Source of the DNA: CAYLLN01 sp964384375
GTDB lineage: Bacteria > Planctomycetota > Planctomycetia > Pirellulales > Pirellulaceae
Length of the DNA: 64,000 bases
Direction: 5' to 3'
NCBI GenBank assembly: GCA_964384375.1
Contig: CAYLLN010000009.1
Span: forward strand, 60,541 to 124,540
In this document: positions 1 through 8,650 of the stretch, one piece after another
Layout of the letters: every line of letters begins with the position of its first letter
How positions within the stretch are numbered: position 1 is the stretch's first letter
The notes under the pieces: generated by a model
The model's database searches: none
What the model saw: only the letters and a program-made list of their open reading frames with translations
Told to the model about the DNA's origin: nothing
Program-made: the position numbers and the translations under genes

Positions 1-296
1 GGGCACCGCAATTCTGCTTCGACGTTCTCGCGAATCGTCTGCCGCATCTCGGCGTCGGCATTGCCGAACCAATACAGTTTGAGCATCGCGTCCACGTCGC
101 GGCTGGCATGGGCCGCTCGATAGGCCGCGACGAGCGACTCTACGCCGGCGTTGCTTGCCGGGACCGACTCTGAAGTGGCGCCGGGCGGTGGCGGAGGTCC
201 TGTCGTTGCCGGCGATGCAGTTGAAGCCGGCGGCGGCTGACAGCCGGCAAATACCGACAATCCGATCAACCCTGCGACCCAAGCGTTTCTCATCAT
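1..296 (-). CDS. Putative lipoprotein, N-terminal part (runs off window)
   Basis: The reverse strand reads open from an ATG at 296 to the window edge, about 98 residues. The N-terminus is a short hydrophobic stretch ending in a lipobox-like L-S-V-F-A-G-C at about residues 13-19, followed by a Pro/Ala/Thr/Ser-rich linker (about residues 20-45). This is the layout of an exported lipoprotein with a flexible tether. After the linker comes a helical segment with a Val-Glu-Ser-Leu-Val-Ala-Ala-Tyr pattern, like proteins with a nuclear-transport-factor-2-type fold, but too little is visible to name a family. A second ATG lies one codon downstream. Function unknown; the reading frame and lipobox are seen directly. 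Confidence 0.6.
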   Translation of the reverse strand, partial: MMRNAWVAGLIGLSVFAGCQPPPASTASPATTGPPPPPGATSESVPASNAGVESLVAAYRAAHASRDVDAMLKLYWFGNADAEMRQTIRENVEAELRC

Positions 297-325
297 GGCC
301 TGGCCCTCTATCGTGGCGCGCCCCA

Positions 326-1249
326 CTATTCGCTTTTTCCCTCCGAATCTTGGCCCGTTCGCTCCTCCTCCCACTGCTCAATCGTTCGCGGCCAGTCGTC
401 CTTGAGCAATCGCGACAGCGACCGATCGGCCAAAAGCTTGCCGCCGGTCTGGCAGCGGGGGCAATAGTTCGTCTCGTTCTCAGCATAGATGATCCGCTGC
501 ACCTTCGTGCTACACACAGGGCACGGCTGGCCGAAGCGGCCATGCACAGCCATTTCCGGACGGAACGCGGTGACCTTTTCTGGGAACTTCAGCTTTGCTT
601 CGCTGACTAAGCGCATCGCCCATTCGCGAAGCACGCGCTGGGTCGCACCAAACAGACGCTCGACTTCGTCGGGCTTGAGACGACTCGTGAGTGTGATCGG
701 CGAGAGGCCGGCAGCGTGCAGGATTTCGTCAGAGTAAGCATTGCCGATGCCGGAGAAGAGCCGCGGATCGGCCAAGGCCCGCTTGAGCGTGTGGTTCTCG
801 CGAGCGAGGGCGGCACGGAATTCTTCGGCCGAACATTCGAGCGGCTCGATCCCGCCGCGATTGAGTTTGTCCAGGGCGTCGCGACCTTGCACGACGTGCA
901 GCGACGCCCGCTTCTTGTGGCTCGCTTCGGTCAGCATGAGCGTTCCGGTTTGAAACCAAAATGCCGCCAAATCATTTTTGCCACGAGGCTTCACGGCCCC
1001 TTTCTTCCAATGGAAGCGGCCGGCGATCATCAGGTGAAAGACGAGGAAGATCTCGTCCTCGAAGTGCCACACGATCCGCTTGCCGATCCGCGACAAGTCC
1101 TGGACGATCAGTCCCTGCAACTCGTACACATCGGGCTGCACCGTCCGAACCAAGAACGGACTCTTGACTCCAATGGTTTCCAGCCGCTGCCCGGCGATCC
1201 TTGGTGCGAGCGCAGCGAGGTAGCTCAGAATGTCGGGAAGCTCAGGCAT
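326..1249 (-). CDS. mutM: Formamidopyrimidine-DNA glycosylase (Fpg/Nei family)
   Basis: Bifunctional DNA glycosylase/AP lyase that removes oxidised purines in base-excision repair. The 307-residue protein begins M-P-E-L-P, giving the N-terminal proline nucleophile and adjacent Glu needed for Schiff-base chemistry. Lys57 matches the conserved Fpg lysine. A C-terminal zinc finger is formed by Cys243, Cys246, Cys263 and Cys266, with the helix-two-turn-helix region before it. The protein is about 35 residues longer than typical Fpg because of a charged tail after the zinc finger. M-P-E-L-P-D instead of M-P-E-L-P-E-V is a mild deviation. Fpg and Nei share these motifs, so substrate preference (8-oxoG or oxidised pyrimidine) cannot be settled from motifs alone. 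Confidence 0.9.
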   Translation of the reverse strand: MPELPDILSYLAALAPRIAGQRLETIGVKSPFLVRTVQPDVYELQGLIVQDLSRIGKRIVWHFEDEIFLVFHLMIAGRFHWKKGAVKPRGKNDLAAFWFQTGTLMLTEASHKKRASLHVVQGRDALDKLNRGGIEPLECSAEEFRAALARENHTLKRALADPRLFSGIGNAYSDEILHAAGLSPITLTSRLKPDEVERLFGATQRVLREWAMRLVSEAKLKFPEKVTAFRPEMAVHGRFGQPCPVCSTKVQRIIYAENETNYCPRCQTGGKLLADRSLSRLLKDDWPRTIEQWEEERTGQDSEGKSE

Positions 1250-1275
1250 GCGAACAGGTTCGAAAGACGCAACGT

Positions 1276-1413
1276 GTAGGGTGCGTGGAGCAAGCTACAT
1301 GTGCATGGTGCATGTCGTATGGCAGTCGTTGTTCGAAATCAGATCCCGCAAGATGAGTCGTTGGCATGCGAAACGCACCTACCGCGATCAACTGCCGTCC
1401 TCATGCACCCTAC
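1276..1413. repeat. Inverted repeat bounding a gene-free spacer
   Basis: GTAGGGTGC at 1276-1284 is matched by its reverse complement at 1405-1413, enclosing about 120 bases with no credible gene. The element sits between the fpg start and the end of the downstream methyltransferase gene. It could be a degenerate mobile palindrome or a structured spacer; only the inverted repeat itself is seen. Confidence 0.4.
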
Positions 1414-1432
1414 GACTACCGTGGAAACAGCC

Positions 1433-2047
1433 CTAACTGCTTGCCACCCCCACATACATATCGAGAATCCGCGGCATGCCGGGCAGAGGCGAGCGGTCGA
1501 GCTCAGCGATCTTGAGGCCAGCTTCGCGGAGCAGTTGCTCGATCGGCCGGTTAAGGTTGCAGCCGCAGGCCCACCAGCGTTGCAGGCCGTTAAGCCGATC
1601 CTGCCAGCGGGCGGTGAGTCGGCTTTCGCTCCGGCCGTGCTCGGCGAAGCGCAGAATGCCTCCGGGACGCAGGACGCGGCGAATCTCGGCGACGGCAGCT
1701 TTGGGGTCATCGACCGTGCAGAGCGAAAAGGTGCTGACAACGCAGTCGAAGTGCATGTCGGGAAACGGCAGCTTCTCGGCCCGCCCCTCGACCGCGTTCA
1801 CCACGCGAGCGGAGCAGGCGTCCATCCGCTCCTTCACCTTCCGCGGCAGCAGCTTTGCCGGGTCGAGCAGCGTGATGCTCGTCACCCGCGGCTGATAGTA
1901 CGGCAGGTTCAGCCCGGTCCCGTAGCCGATTTCCAGCACGCGGCCGCTCGCTGGCTCGACGACGCGGCGACGCAAGTCGTTCACCGCCGGCTTTGAGAGG
2001 GACCAGTCCATGAAGGGAGCGAAACAGTAATCAGCGTAGATACTCAT
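1433..2047 (-). CDS. Class I SAM-dependent methyltransferase (UbiE/COQ5-like)
   Basis: A 204-residue soluble methyltransferase. SAM-binding motif I is V-L-E-I-G-Y-G-T-G at residues 37-45. A later Asp-Cys-Val-V-S-T-F-S-L-C-like strand and the L-R-P-G-G motif are typical of the Methyltransf_11 fold. The start at 2047 is preferred because the reading frame upstream of it is antisense to the sigma-factor gene and has no homologous character. The gene lies 26 bases downstream of the ECF sigma factor on the same strand, so co-transcription is likely. Substrate is not deducible; relatives methylate quinones, lipids or small molecules. Confidence 0.8.
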   Translation of the reverse strand: MSIYADYCFAPFMDWSLSKPAVNDLRRRVVEPASGRVLEIGYGTGLNLPYYQPRVTSITLLDPAKLLPRKVKERMDACSARVVNAVEGRAEKLPFPDMHFDCVVSTFSLCTVDDPKAAVAEIRRVLRPGGILRFAEHGRSESRLTARWQDRLNGLQRWWACGCNLNRPIEQLLREAGLKIAELDRSPLPGMPRILDMYVGVASS

Positions 2048-2073
2048 CGTGGCAGCTTCAGTGGTTGCAACTT

Positions 2074-2685
2074 CTAAAACGTACTCGGCGGATCCTCGTC
2101 TCCCAAAAGCTCCTGCAGCTTCTTGATCGACCGGGTCAGCATCACCCGCACGGCTGCGTCGCTCTTGCCGATCTTTTCGGCAATCTCCTTGCTCGGCAGG
2201 CTCTCGACGTACCTGAGCCTCAGGGCCTCGCGCTGCTCGTCGGGGAGCTTGGCCAGCGCCTCTTGCAGCCGCATTTCGCGGGCGTTTCGCGAGAACGCCT
2301 TGCTCGGAGTGGTCATGCTGGCGACGAGCATGTTGATCAGGCCAACCTGCCCCGTTTCGCTGCCGCCGGCGCCGAGAGCGACCTCGCGACCCGCGTCGCG
2401 TTTCTGGGCGTCGAAGAACCGCCGATGCAGGTCGATGATCCGCCGTTCGGCAATTTGACACAGCCACGAAAACGGCTCCCGATCCCCCAATTCCGTAGTG
2501 GGAAGTGCCCGCACCGCCTCGGCACTCGCCTCCTGAAAGACGTCGTCCGGCTCAACCTTTCGACGCAGCGCGGTCCCCAGTTGCCGCTCGATAAACGCCA
2601 TGAGCTGCGGCCGGTGCGATTGCAGAAACTCGGCCAGCGCCTCGGCATCGTGGCGGCGCAGGCGATCGGCGATGTCGTCACTCAT
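2074..2685 (-). CDS. ECF-type RNA polymerase sigma factor
   Basis: A 203-residue alternative sigma factor. Region 2 (about residues 20-92) carries the D-D-V-F-Q-E-A core-binding helix at 47-53 and an R-R-I-I-D-L-H-R-R -10 recognition helix. Region 4 (about 144-195) has L-P-D-E-Q-R-E-A-L-R-L-R-Y followed by a helix-turn-helix (S-K-E-I-A-E-K-I-G). The 50-residue linker is longer than in classical ECF factors, a trait of planctomycete expanded sigma families. No anti-sigma factor gene is adjacent; the downstream neighbour is a methyltransferase. Target promoters unknown. Confidence 0.9.
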   Translation of the reverse strand: MSDDIADRLRRHDAEALAEFLQSHRPQLMAFIERQLGTALRRKVEPDDVFQEASAEAVRALPTTELGDREPFSWLCQIAERRIIDLHRRFFDAQKRDAGREVALGAGGSETGQVGLINMLVASMTTPSKAFSRNAREMRLQEALAKLPDEQREALRLRYVESLPSKEIAEKIGKSDAAVRVMLTRSIKKLQELLGDEDPPSTF

Positions 2686-3012
2686 CGATGGTCGAAGTTT
2701 TGTGTGCGGGTGGCTGTGGTTGGAGGGCGGCCAGCCACGGCTGCCGGATGGAGCGCATCATGCAGCCGTGATTCCCAGTCAAGGAACAATGAGCACGATC
2801 ATTGTATAAACCCGCCGGGTGTTTGTGGGTTTGGACTTTCAGCTTGTCCACAGATGGGGCAGCCGGCGTCGCTTGGCAACAACCCCAACGAGCAAGGGTC
2901 AAACCCAACGCTCGGATAGAAACGGATTTTTATAGAGCCCTCCAACCCGTTATCGAGCCGGCAATTCTGCGGTAAGCTGTTTGGCTCGATTTGCCGTCTT
3001 CCAGGAGTTGCC
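2686..3012. other. Intergenic region between divergent sigma-factor and mqnD-like genes
   Basis: 327 bases with no supported gene. It must contain the promoters of both divergent genes, but no clear -35/-10 pair, operator or terminator can be singled out by eye. The segment at 2880-2960 is AT-richer than the flanking coding sequence. Confidence 0.5.
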
Positions 3013-3897
3013 ATGACCGCTGTTGCCGAGAAAACACCCATCCAAAAGCAGCTGATTCGCGTCGGCCACAGCCCCGACCCGGACGACGCTTTCATGTTCT
3101 ACGCCCTGGCCAAGGATGAACTGGACACCGGCCGCTTCCGCTTCGAGCACGAGCTGGTCGATATCGAGACGCTTAACCGCCGAGCCTTCGCGGGCGAACT
3201 CGAGCTGACGGCCCTCAGCCTGCACGCGTACGCCTACCTGTCCGACAAGTACCTGCTCTGCACCTGTGGAGCGAGCATGGGGGACAACTACGGCCCCATG
3301 GTCGTCACCCGCGAGGCCGCAACGATCGACGCCCTCCGCGGCAAGACGATCGCTGTGCCGGGGACACTGACCACGGCGTTCCTCGCGCTGTCGATGTGCA
3401 TTGGGAAGGATGCGTTCAAGCACGTCGTCGTCCCTTTCGATCAAATTCTCGATGTCGTTGAGGCGGGGCAGTTCAATGGCCAGCCAGTCGATGCGGGCCT
3501 GATCATTCACGAGGGGCAGCTCACGTTTGGCGATCAGAATCTGAAGCTGGTGGTGGACCTCGGCAAATGGTGGATGGATGAAACCGGCCTGCCGCTGCCG
3601 CTCGGTGCCAACGGCATTCGTCGCGATCTGGGGCCGGAAGCGATTGCTGAGGTGAATCGGCTCCTCAAGGAGAGCATTCGCTACGGCCTGGAACATCGCA
3701 AAGCGGCCCTCGATTATGCCCAGACTTACGGCCGCGGCCTCGACCGGGCCAAAGCCGACAAGTTCGTGGGAATGTATGTCAACGATTGGACGCTCGACTT
3801 CGGCCCGCGCGGCCGCCAGGCCGTGAAGGAATTGCTCGCCCGCGGCCACGCTGCCGGCATCATTCCCAAGCTGGTCGAGCCGGAGTTCGTGGCCTAG
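3013..3897 (+). CDS. mqnD: MqnA/MqnD-family menaquinone biosynthesis protein, probably MqnD
   Basis: A 294-residue member of the VitK2_biosynth family (periplasmic-binding-protein fold, but cytoplasmic because there is no signal peptide). MqnD converts cyclic dehypoxanthine futalosine to 1,4-dihydroxy-6-naphthoate in the futalosine route to menaquinone. The signature G-H-S-P-D-P-D-D-A-F-M-F-Y-A-L at about residues 17-31 matches the S-P-(x)-(x)-D-(x)-F ligand loop of MqnD. The G-P-M-V-V segment and an H-E-G-Q-L motif near residue 171 are also typical. MqnA is a dehydratase of the same fold, so the MqnD call is by motif resemblance. No other mqn gene lies in the window. Confidence 0.72.
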   Translation: MTAVAEKTPIQKQLIRVGHSPDPDDAFMFYALAKDELDTGRFRFEHELVDIETLNRRAFAGELELTALSLHAYAYLSDKYLLCTCGASMGDNYGPMVVTREAATIDALRGKTIAVPGTLTTAFLALSMCIGKDAFKHVVVPFDQILDVVEAGQFNGQPVDAGLIIHEGQLTFGDQNLKLVVDLGKWWMDETGLPLPLGANGIRRDLGPEAIAEVNRLLKESIRYGLEHRKAALDYAQTYGRGLDRAKADKFVGMYVNDWTLDFGPRGRQAVKELLARGHAAGIIPKLVEPEFVA

Positions 3898-3900
3898 GAT

Positions 3901-3985
3901 GGGCGAGCGGGGTGTGTGAGCACCCCGATGACGTGACCTCGCGTGTCGCTGTAAATCATCGGGAGGCTGACGCCTCCCGCTCGCC
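3901..3985. repeat. REPIN-like inverted pair of palindromic repeats
   Basis: Two copies of one unit face each other: 3901-3931 (core hairpin C-G-G-G-G-T-G / C-A-C-C-C-C-G) and 3956-3985 in reverse complement (G-G-G-A-G-G / C-C-T-C-C-C arms), separated by 24 bases. Related units recur at 21838-21922, 35571-35600 and 39813-39834. The pair ends directly against the start codon of the next gene. Confidence 0.75.
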
Positions 3986-4282
3986 ATGATCGACCACTCG
4001 TCACCGCCGCTGCCGCCGCGACCCGACTTCGACAGCAAACCCAAAGCGTCCCCCCTCTGGTGGCTGATCGTCGGCTTTAGCGGCCTGATGCTCCTGGCGG
4101 TGGTCGCCTTTCTCGCGATGCCCATTCTGTGGGTGGCGTTTGCGATTGCTCTGGTGATCGGCCTGCAATACGTGCTGTGGGGCTGGTGGTTTGAGCGGAT
4201 CTATCGGAGCGGACCGCTCGAAGAAGCTAGTGGCCCGATCAACCCGACTCCGCCGACCAAGCCGATCGACCCGCTCCGATAG
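3986..4282 (+). CDS. Small two-helix membrane protein
   Basis: A 98-residue protein of unknown function. Residues 1-22 are proline-rich and cytosolic-looking. Two hydrophobic segments at about 24-45 and 47-68 form a helical hairpin rich in Trp, Val and Leu, followed by a short Pro-rich tail. The start codon at 3986 immediately follows a palindromic repeat unit and has no Shine-Dalgarno sequence, so initiation may be weak or leader-independent. It converges with the RDD gene, whose end is only 15 bases away. Coding status rests on the membrane-helix pattern and Pro/Gly usage. Confidence 0.6.
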   Translation: MIDHSSPPLPPRPDFDSKPKASPLWWLIVGFSGLMLLAVVAFLAMPILWVAFAIALVIGLQYVLWGWWFERIYRSGPLEEASGPINPTPPTKPIDPLR

Positions 4283-4297
4283 CGGCGCCGAACAGGC

Positions 4298-4828
4298 TTA
4301 TCGTCTGCCCGACTTCACAATGCGAATTTCTCTCCCGGCAGATTTCGTCCCTGGCAGGTCGTATCCCTGCACGACGACCGTTCCGGCCAGGATGTCGCCG
4401 ATCCGCTGGCCACGGTCGGTGCACCAAATCGCAATCCCGGCAGGAATCGCCCCCAGCAGCACTGGATTCACTTCGAGAAAACGCATGAGCGTCCGAATGC
4501 CAATCTGATGGACCCTGCAACGCTCACCGTTCATTTGCCGTACGACCAATCCGAAAAACAGCTTGCCGGGAGTGCCGCCCAGCAGCCATTCCGAGAGGAA
4601 GTAGTAGCAGAAATACGTACTCAGCGCCGCCGCACCGGCCCCGATATTGCCGAGCAACTCCGCCGAGTTCATTCCGACCGCCAGAAACAACACCACGGCA
4701 AAGGCGTGGTCCATGTTCGCGGCCAGAAATCGATTCGTGTTGGCCCGGCCGCTCAGTACGACTTGTTTGGGTGCTGCTTCTTGAGCATCGGCGATGGAAT
4801 CAGGCGATCGATAAGGATTCTCGTCCAT
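4298..4828 (-). CDS. RDD family membrane protein
   Basis: A 176-residue integral membrane protein with an RDD domain: hydrophobic segments at about residues 38-58 and 65-88, then the G-T-P-G-K motif followed by a third membrane segment near residues 120-137. The N-terminus (M-D-E-N-P-Y-R-S-P) is a short soluble leader very common on planctomycete membrane proteins. The family's transport or assembly role is not established in general, so no specific function is assigned. It converges with the small membrane protein gene at 3986-4282. Confidence 0.75.
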   Translation of the reverse strand: MDENPYRSPDSIADAQEAAPKQVVLSGRANTNRFLAANMDHAFAVVLFLAVGMNSAELLGNIGAGAAALSTYFCYYFLSEWLLGGTPGKLFFGLVVRQMNGERCRVHQIGIRTLMRFLEVNPVLLGAIPAGIAIWCTDRGQRIGDILAGTVVVQGYDLPGTKSAGREIRIVKSGRR

Positions 4829-4885
4829 CGTGATGCACAGTCTGGATCTATGGCCCAGTTCCGCGTCCCATCGGGCGGGCGGGAT

Positions 4886-5479
4886 CTACTTCACACCAGC
4901 CGAATCGTAGTACTGCGGCTCGTTGCCGGCTCGCCACTTGATGTTGCAGCCGATGCTTGGAATCTGCTTCTCCGGCAGCGGCTTGCCTGCCACAAGTGCG
5001 TCGAGAGCGGCTCGCAGGTCGCTGCCGGTGACGGGAACGCCATTCCCCGGCCGGCTGGCATCAAGTTGCCCACGATAGACGAGCTTCCGCCCCTTGTCGT
5101 ACAGAAAGAAGTCGGGCGTGCAGGCCGCGCCGTAAGCCTTGGCCACTTCCTGCGTTTCGTCGTACAAGTAGGGGAACGGATAGCCCCGTAGTTCTGCCTC
5201 GTGGATCATCTGCTCGGGCGAATCCTGCGGATGCGCCGCGGCGTCGTTGCTGTTGATACCGACGATTGCCACGCCCTTCGGCATGTAGTCGCGGGCCAGC
5301 TGGGCGAGCCCGTCGGCCACATGCTTTACGAACGGGCAGTGGTTGCACATGAAAATCACGAGCAGGGCCGGTTGATCCTGGAAATCGTCCAGACCCACCA
5401 GCCGTCCATCGACGTTCGTCAGGCTGAAATCGGGGGCGGGCGTACCGAGCTTCTGCATCGTGCTGGCGGTTTTGACCAT
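4886..5479 (-). CDS. Thioredoxin-like (AhpC/TSA-type) protein
   Basis: A 197-residue redoxin. The P-D-F-S-L N-terminal strand at about residues 16-20 and the redox motif C45-N-H-C48-P-F-V-K-H mark the C-N-H-C-P-F subgroup of thioredoxin-fold proteins, often annotated as alkyl hydroperoxide reductase-like. The cis-Pro loop is in A-C-T-P-D-F-F-L. No signal peptide is seen, so it is probably cytoplasmic. The start codon lies one base past the stop of the upstream TPR gene, suggesting a shared transcript. Peroxidase or disulfide-reductase activity is inferred from family only. Confidence 0.8.
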   Translation of the reverse strand: MVKTASTMQKLGTPAPDFSLTNVDGRLVGLDDFQDQPALLVIFMCNHCPFVKHVADGLAQLARDYMPKGVAIVGINSNDAAAHPQDSPEQMIHEAELRGYPFPYLYDETQEVAKAYGAACTPDFFLYDKGRKLVYRGQLDASRPGNGVPVTGSDLRAALDALVAGKPLPEKQIPSIGCNIKWRAGNEPQYYDSAGVK

Positions 5480-5480
5480 G

Positions 5481-6272
5481 TTATTGCTCCTGTGACGTAT
5501 GCGAATTGTTGGGGAGATCGAAATCTACAAAGTTTTGCCACCGCGCTGCCTCGACTTTGTCGATCGCAAGCGCCCTCGCATGTTCCAGTGCCGCCTCCTC
5601 TCGTCGTCCAAGCCCAGCAAGTGCGAAGGCTCGCAACATGTGCCGTCCCACATCATCCGCACAATCATCGGCGGCTTCCAGTGCGGACGACCACTCGCGA
5701 AGTTTGACATGGTTCATCGCCCGCAGGCGAGCAACCTTCTGCGAGCGATTCCCGGCCTGCATTGTTGCTTCTAAATCTGCCAACGAAGACTGAAAGTCTC
5801 CACTGTAGAAATACGCCGCGGCTCGCCACTCGAGAATATCGCCAACTCGCGCTTGCGACACATTCTCTGATGCTTTGGCGATCGCAAGGGCTTCCGAAAA
5901 TGCGGGCACGGATTCGGCATAATGTTGTTGCTGAAGGTCCACTGTCCCCAACTTCTGATGTGCCTCAGCAAGAGTTGAATCGTCTTTTGCATTCTCAATG
6001 ATGAACCGCAAATCCGCGCGAGCAAGATCACACTTGTCTGCCGCAGCATAGTAGTGCGCACGACGCAGGTATGCGTCCCAATCACGAGGGTTACGAGCGA
6101 TCTGCGTGGACACGCTTTCGACAAGATCATCGTTGCGGATACTTCCCAAGGCGAATTCAATTGGAGAATTCGAATGGCGACCGGGGTACAGAAAACATGC
6201 TCCAGCAAGCAGCACGATGCCAATGACGGCGCAACTGGTCATGGCAAGCAATAGATTTTTGCCAGGACGCAT
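5481..6272 (-). CDS. Membrane-anchored TPR protein
   Basis: A 263-residue protein with an N-terminal membrane anchor (about residues 8-28, hydrophobic and containing Cys at 14 and 26). It is followed by tetratricopeptide-like helix pairs from about residue 58 to 240, with recurring W-x-x-Y-L-R-R-A-x-Y, A-x-x-K-L-G and A-L-x-x-A patterns. TPRs mediate protein-protein contacts; the partner is unknown. It sits one base upstream of the redoxin gene on the same strand. The coding sequence is noticeably less GC-rich than its neighbours, which may mean recent acquisition. Confidence 0.7.
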   Translation of the reverse strand: MRPGKNLLLAMTSCAVIGIVLLAGACFLYPGRHSNSPIEFALGSIRNDDLVESVSTQIARNPRDWDAYLRRAHYYAAADKCDLARADLRFIIENAKDDSTLAEAHQKLGTVDLQQQHYAESVPAFSEALAIAKASENVSQARVGDILEWRAAAYFYSGDFQSSLADLEATMQAGNRSQKVARLRAMNHVKLREWSSALEAADDCADDVGRHMLRAFALAGLGRREEAALEHARALAIDKVEAARWQNFVDFDLPNNSHTSQEQ

Positions 6273-6309
6273 GTTTAGAGCCCGTGGTTCGCCTTGCTGT
6301 CCCCGTCGC

Positions 6310-7398
6310 CTACTTCTTCCCCTTCGCCCGCGCTTTGAGCGCTGGGTCGCCGGCCAGCGGCAGCTTCACAGGCTTGCCGGATTCGGCCGATTTGTAGATC
6401 GCCAGGATCAATTCTACTGCCTTGCGACCTTCGGGACCGTCGATCAGCGGCTGCTTCCCTTTTTTGATCGCGGCCAGCACGTCCTGGAACTGCAGCATGT
6501 GGCCGTGATAGCCGATCGCCTTGGGATCGGCAGCCCCACCCCCCGTTTGCGTGCGGCTGGCCATCTTCTGGCGGATCGCTTCATCGGCCTTCGTTTCCTT
6601 GGCAAACCTCCAGACGGCGAGGTCTTCCTCGCGGACGATCGCACTGCCGGCATCGCCGCTGATCTCCAGCCGCTTGAGTTCGCCCGGCCAGGTGGCCGTG
6701 CTGGCCTCAATCACGCCGAGGGCGCCGCTCGCGAACTTTACCGTGGCAACCGCCACATCCTCGACCTCGATCCGCTGGTGAGCGAGCGTTGACGTGTAGG
6801 CCGAGACTTCGACTGCCGGCCCCATGAACCAGAGGAGCAGATCGACGCTGTGAACCGCCTGGTTCATGAGCGCCCCTCCGCCGTCGAGCTTCCATGTGCC
6901 GCGCCAGGCTCCGCTGTCGTAGTATTCCTGCGTGCGGAACCATTTCACGTAAGCGTCCCCCATCGTCAGCCGGCCGAATCGCCCATTGTCGATGGCCTGC
7001 TTGACGAGCTGGCTCGATTCGTGAAACCGCGAGGGGAAGATGGTCGAAAGGACGACCCCCGCCTTCTTCGCAGCCGCGATCATCGCGTCGCAGCGGGCGA
7101 GCGTGATGTCGAGCGGCTTCTCGACGATGATGTGCTTTCCCGCCTTGGCCGCGGCGACCGCCGGCTCCATGTGCAAGCCGCTGGGGGTGCAAATCGTGAC
7201 GACATCGACCGCCGGGTCGGCGAGCAAGGCGTCCAGGTCGTGATACGCCGTGCAGCCCAGTTCGGCGGCGAGTTTGTCGGCCGCGCCGGGAAAGGCGTCC
7301 TGGCAGGCGACCACCTTGGCCCCGCGAATGTCGGCCACTGCCTTGGCGTGGAACCGCGAAATCATGCCGCAACCGATGATGCCAAAGCCGATGGCCAT
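6310..7398 (-). CDS. Gfo/Idh/MocA family oxidoreductase
   Basis: A 362-residue NAD(P)-dependent dehydrogenase of sugar or inositol derivatives. The Rossmann motif G-F-G-I-I-G-C-G is at residues 4-11 and the family-defining E93-K94-P95 follows the C-T-P-S-G-L-H strand. The C-terminal alpha/beta domain includes H-S-V-D-L-L-L-W-F-M-G, a conserved substrate-side helix. No TAT or Sec signal is present, so this one is cytoplasmic, unlike the copy at 44175. Specific substrate cannot be read from sequence; it stands alone between a TPR gene and a CPBP gene. Confidence 0.88.
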   Translation of the reverse strand: MAIGFGIIGCGMISRFHAKAVADIRGAKVVACQDAFPGAADKLAAELGCTAYHDLDALLADPAVDVVTICTPSGLHMEPAVAAAKAGKHIIVEKPLDITLARCDAMIAAAKKAGVVLSTIFPSRFHESSQLVKQAIDNGRFGRLTMGDAYVKWFRTQEYYDSGAWRGTWKLDGGGALMNQAVHSVDLLLWFMGPAVEVSAYTSTLAHQRIEVEDVAVATVKFASGALGVIEASTATWPGELKRLEISGDAGSAIVREEDLAVWRFAKETKADEAIRQKMASRTQTGGGAADPKAIGYHGHMLQFQDVLAAIKKGKQPLIDGPEGRKAVELILAIYKSAESGKPVKLPLAGDPALKARAKGKK

Positions 7399-7561
7399 GT
7401 TGAAGTCTCCTGGGAGTGCGCCAGCGAAGTAGAAGAGTGTGCGGCGCGGAGGGCGGATGTGCTAGGGGTGGGAGCGAACGGGGACTAGGGATTCGGGACT
7501 GAGGGGCAACTCATCTGGCGCAGCACTTTTTCCCTATTCCCGAGGCCCGAACCCCGATCCC

Positions 7562-8650
7562 CTACTGCCCCAGTCCCTGCTCCGGCAGCACATAGACCTG
7601 CAGCCAGAGGCCCCACATGCTAAGGCTGTTCAAGAGCGCGTGAACGACGAGACTGGGGACCAGGCGATGCGTCCGCTGATAAAGATAGCCCATGCCGGTG
7701 GCAAGCAGCGTAAGGGCAACCCAGTCGGGGCCGTGCGAAAAGTGCAGCAGGGCAAAGATGATGGCAGAGAGGGCGATCGGCAGCCACGCGCTCGCGCCGA
7801 GCAATTCTGGCTGAACGGATAGATCTATCAGCGGTCCGGTAGTCGATGTTTCACCGATAATGACGGGCGAAGTCGCGTAGGGATTAGGCTGTGTGAGTGG
7901 CTCTCCGGAGTGCAGGACCGTCACTACCTCGTCGGTCGCGACTCGTCCTGCGGCCGTGTTGGCGATGGGTGAAGGGCGAATGCCAAGCAAGAGTTCCAGC
8001 AGGCTATGTTGCCGGCTAAAAAACTTCTCCAGAAAACCTTGCAGGATCACGCGGAAGACCATTTCCTCGAAGATCGGCGCGACGACTGCCGCAGCAACGA
8101 ACAGCAGAGCATAGAACCCTGGATCGGGCGACGCCTTGAACATCTCCATCAACGGGTGCTTGCTCGGCTGCCAGAAATAGACGAGCAATCCCTGAATGAC
8201 ATAGACCGGCGGGGCGAGCATCAGAAAGCCGATAATGCCGAGCTTGATGTCGCCGACAAACTCGCGAGCGACCAGGCCCAGGTCGCGAGCCGTCGCTCCC
8301 GTCCGCAGGACAATGAGCGGCAGAGCAACGACCAGCAGCCCCAGCGATGCCGCCATGTTGGACGCAACGAGGACGGCACTATCCGCGAGCGAGAGCTTCG
8401 TCAGATCGTCGGTATCGGGCAACATGCCCGCTGCGTGCAGACTCCCTTGCACGACGAAGATCGCCACGATGTACAGCACAAAGATGCTGACCAGATCCAG
8501 AATCGCCCACGGCACCGGCCTCCGCTTGCTCCACGCGAGCAGCGGCTGACCGCCGGCGACCTTGAGCGCGGCGAGCACCCAGCAGAGGCAGCCCCCAAAG
8601 CCGATGGCGAGGACGAGGACGGTTGTCAGGGCGAGGACGAAGGGGGTCAT
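7562..8650 (-). CDS. CPBP family intramembrane glutamic endopeptidase
   Basis: A 362-residue polytopic membrane protein with about eight hydrophobic helices. The CPBP (Abi/CAAX-type) motif E195-E-M-V-F-R200 is followed by F-A-L-L-H-F-S-H and a final H-A-L-L-N-S motif, the second and third catalytic elements. The true start at 8650 overlaps the pgsA stop by four bases (ATGA), so translation is coupled. A long in-frame upstream extension is antisense-like and was discarded. An insertion of about 80 Pro/Thr-rich residues lies between the E-E and H motifs. Family members process prenylated or other membrane substrates; the substrate here is unknown. Confidence 0.82.
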   Translation of the reverse strand: MTPFVLALTTVLVLAIGFGGCLCWVLAALKVAGGQPLLAWSKRRPVPWAILDLVSIFVLYIVAIFVVQGSLHAAGMLPDTDDLTKLSLADSAVLVASNMAASLGLLVVALPLIVLRTGATARDLGLVAREFVGDIKLGIIGFLMLAPPVYVIQGLLVYFWQPSKHPLMEMFKASPDPGFYALLFVAAAVVAPIFEEMVFRVILQGFLEKFFSRQHSLLELLLGIRPSPIANTAAGRVATDEVVTVLHSGEPLTQPNPYATSPVIIGETSTTGPLIDLSVQPELLGASAWLPIALSAIIFALLHFSHGPDWVALTLLATGMGYLYQRTHRLVPSLVVHALLNSLSMWGLWLQVYVLPEQGLGQ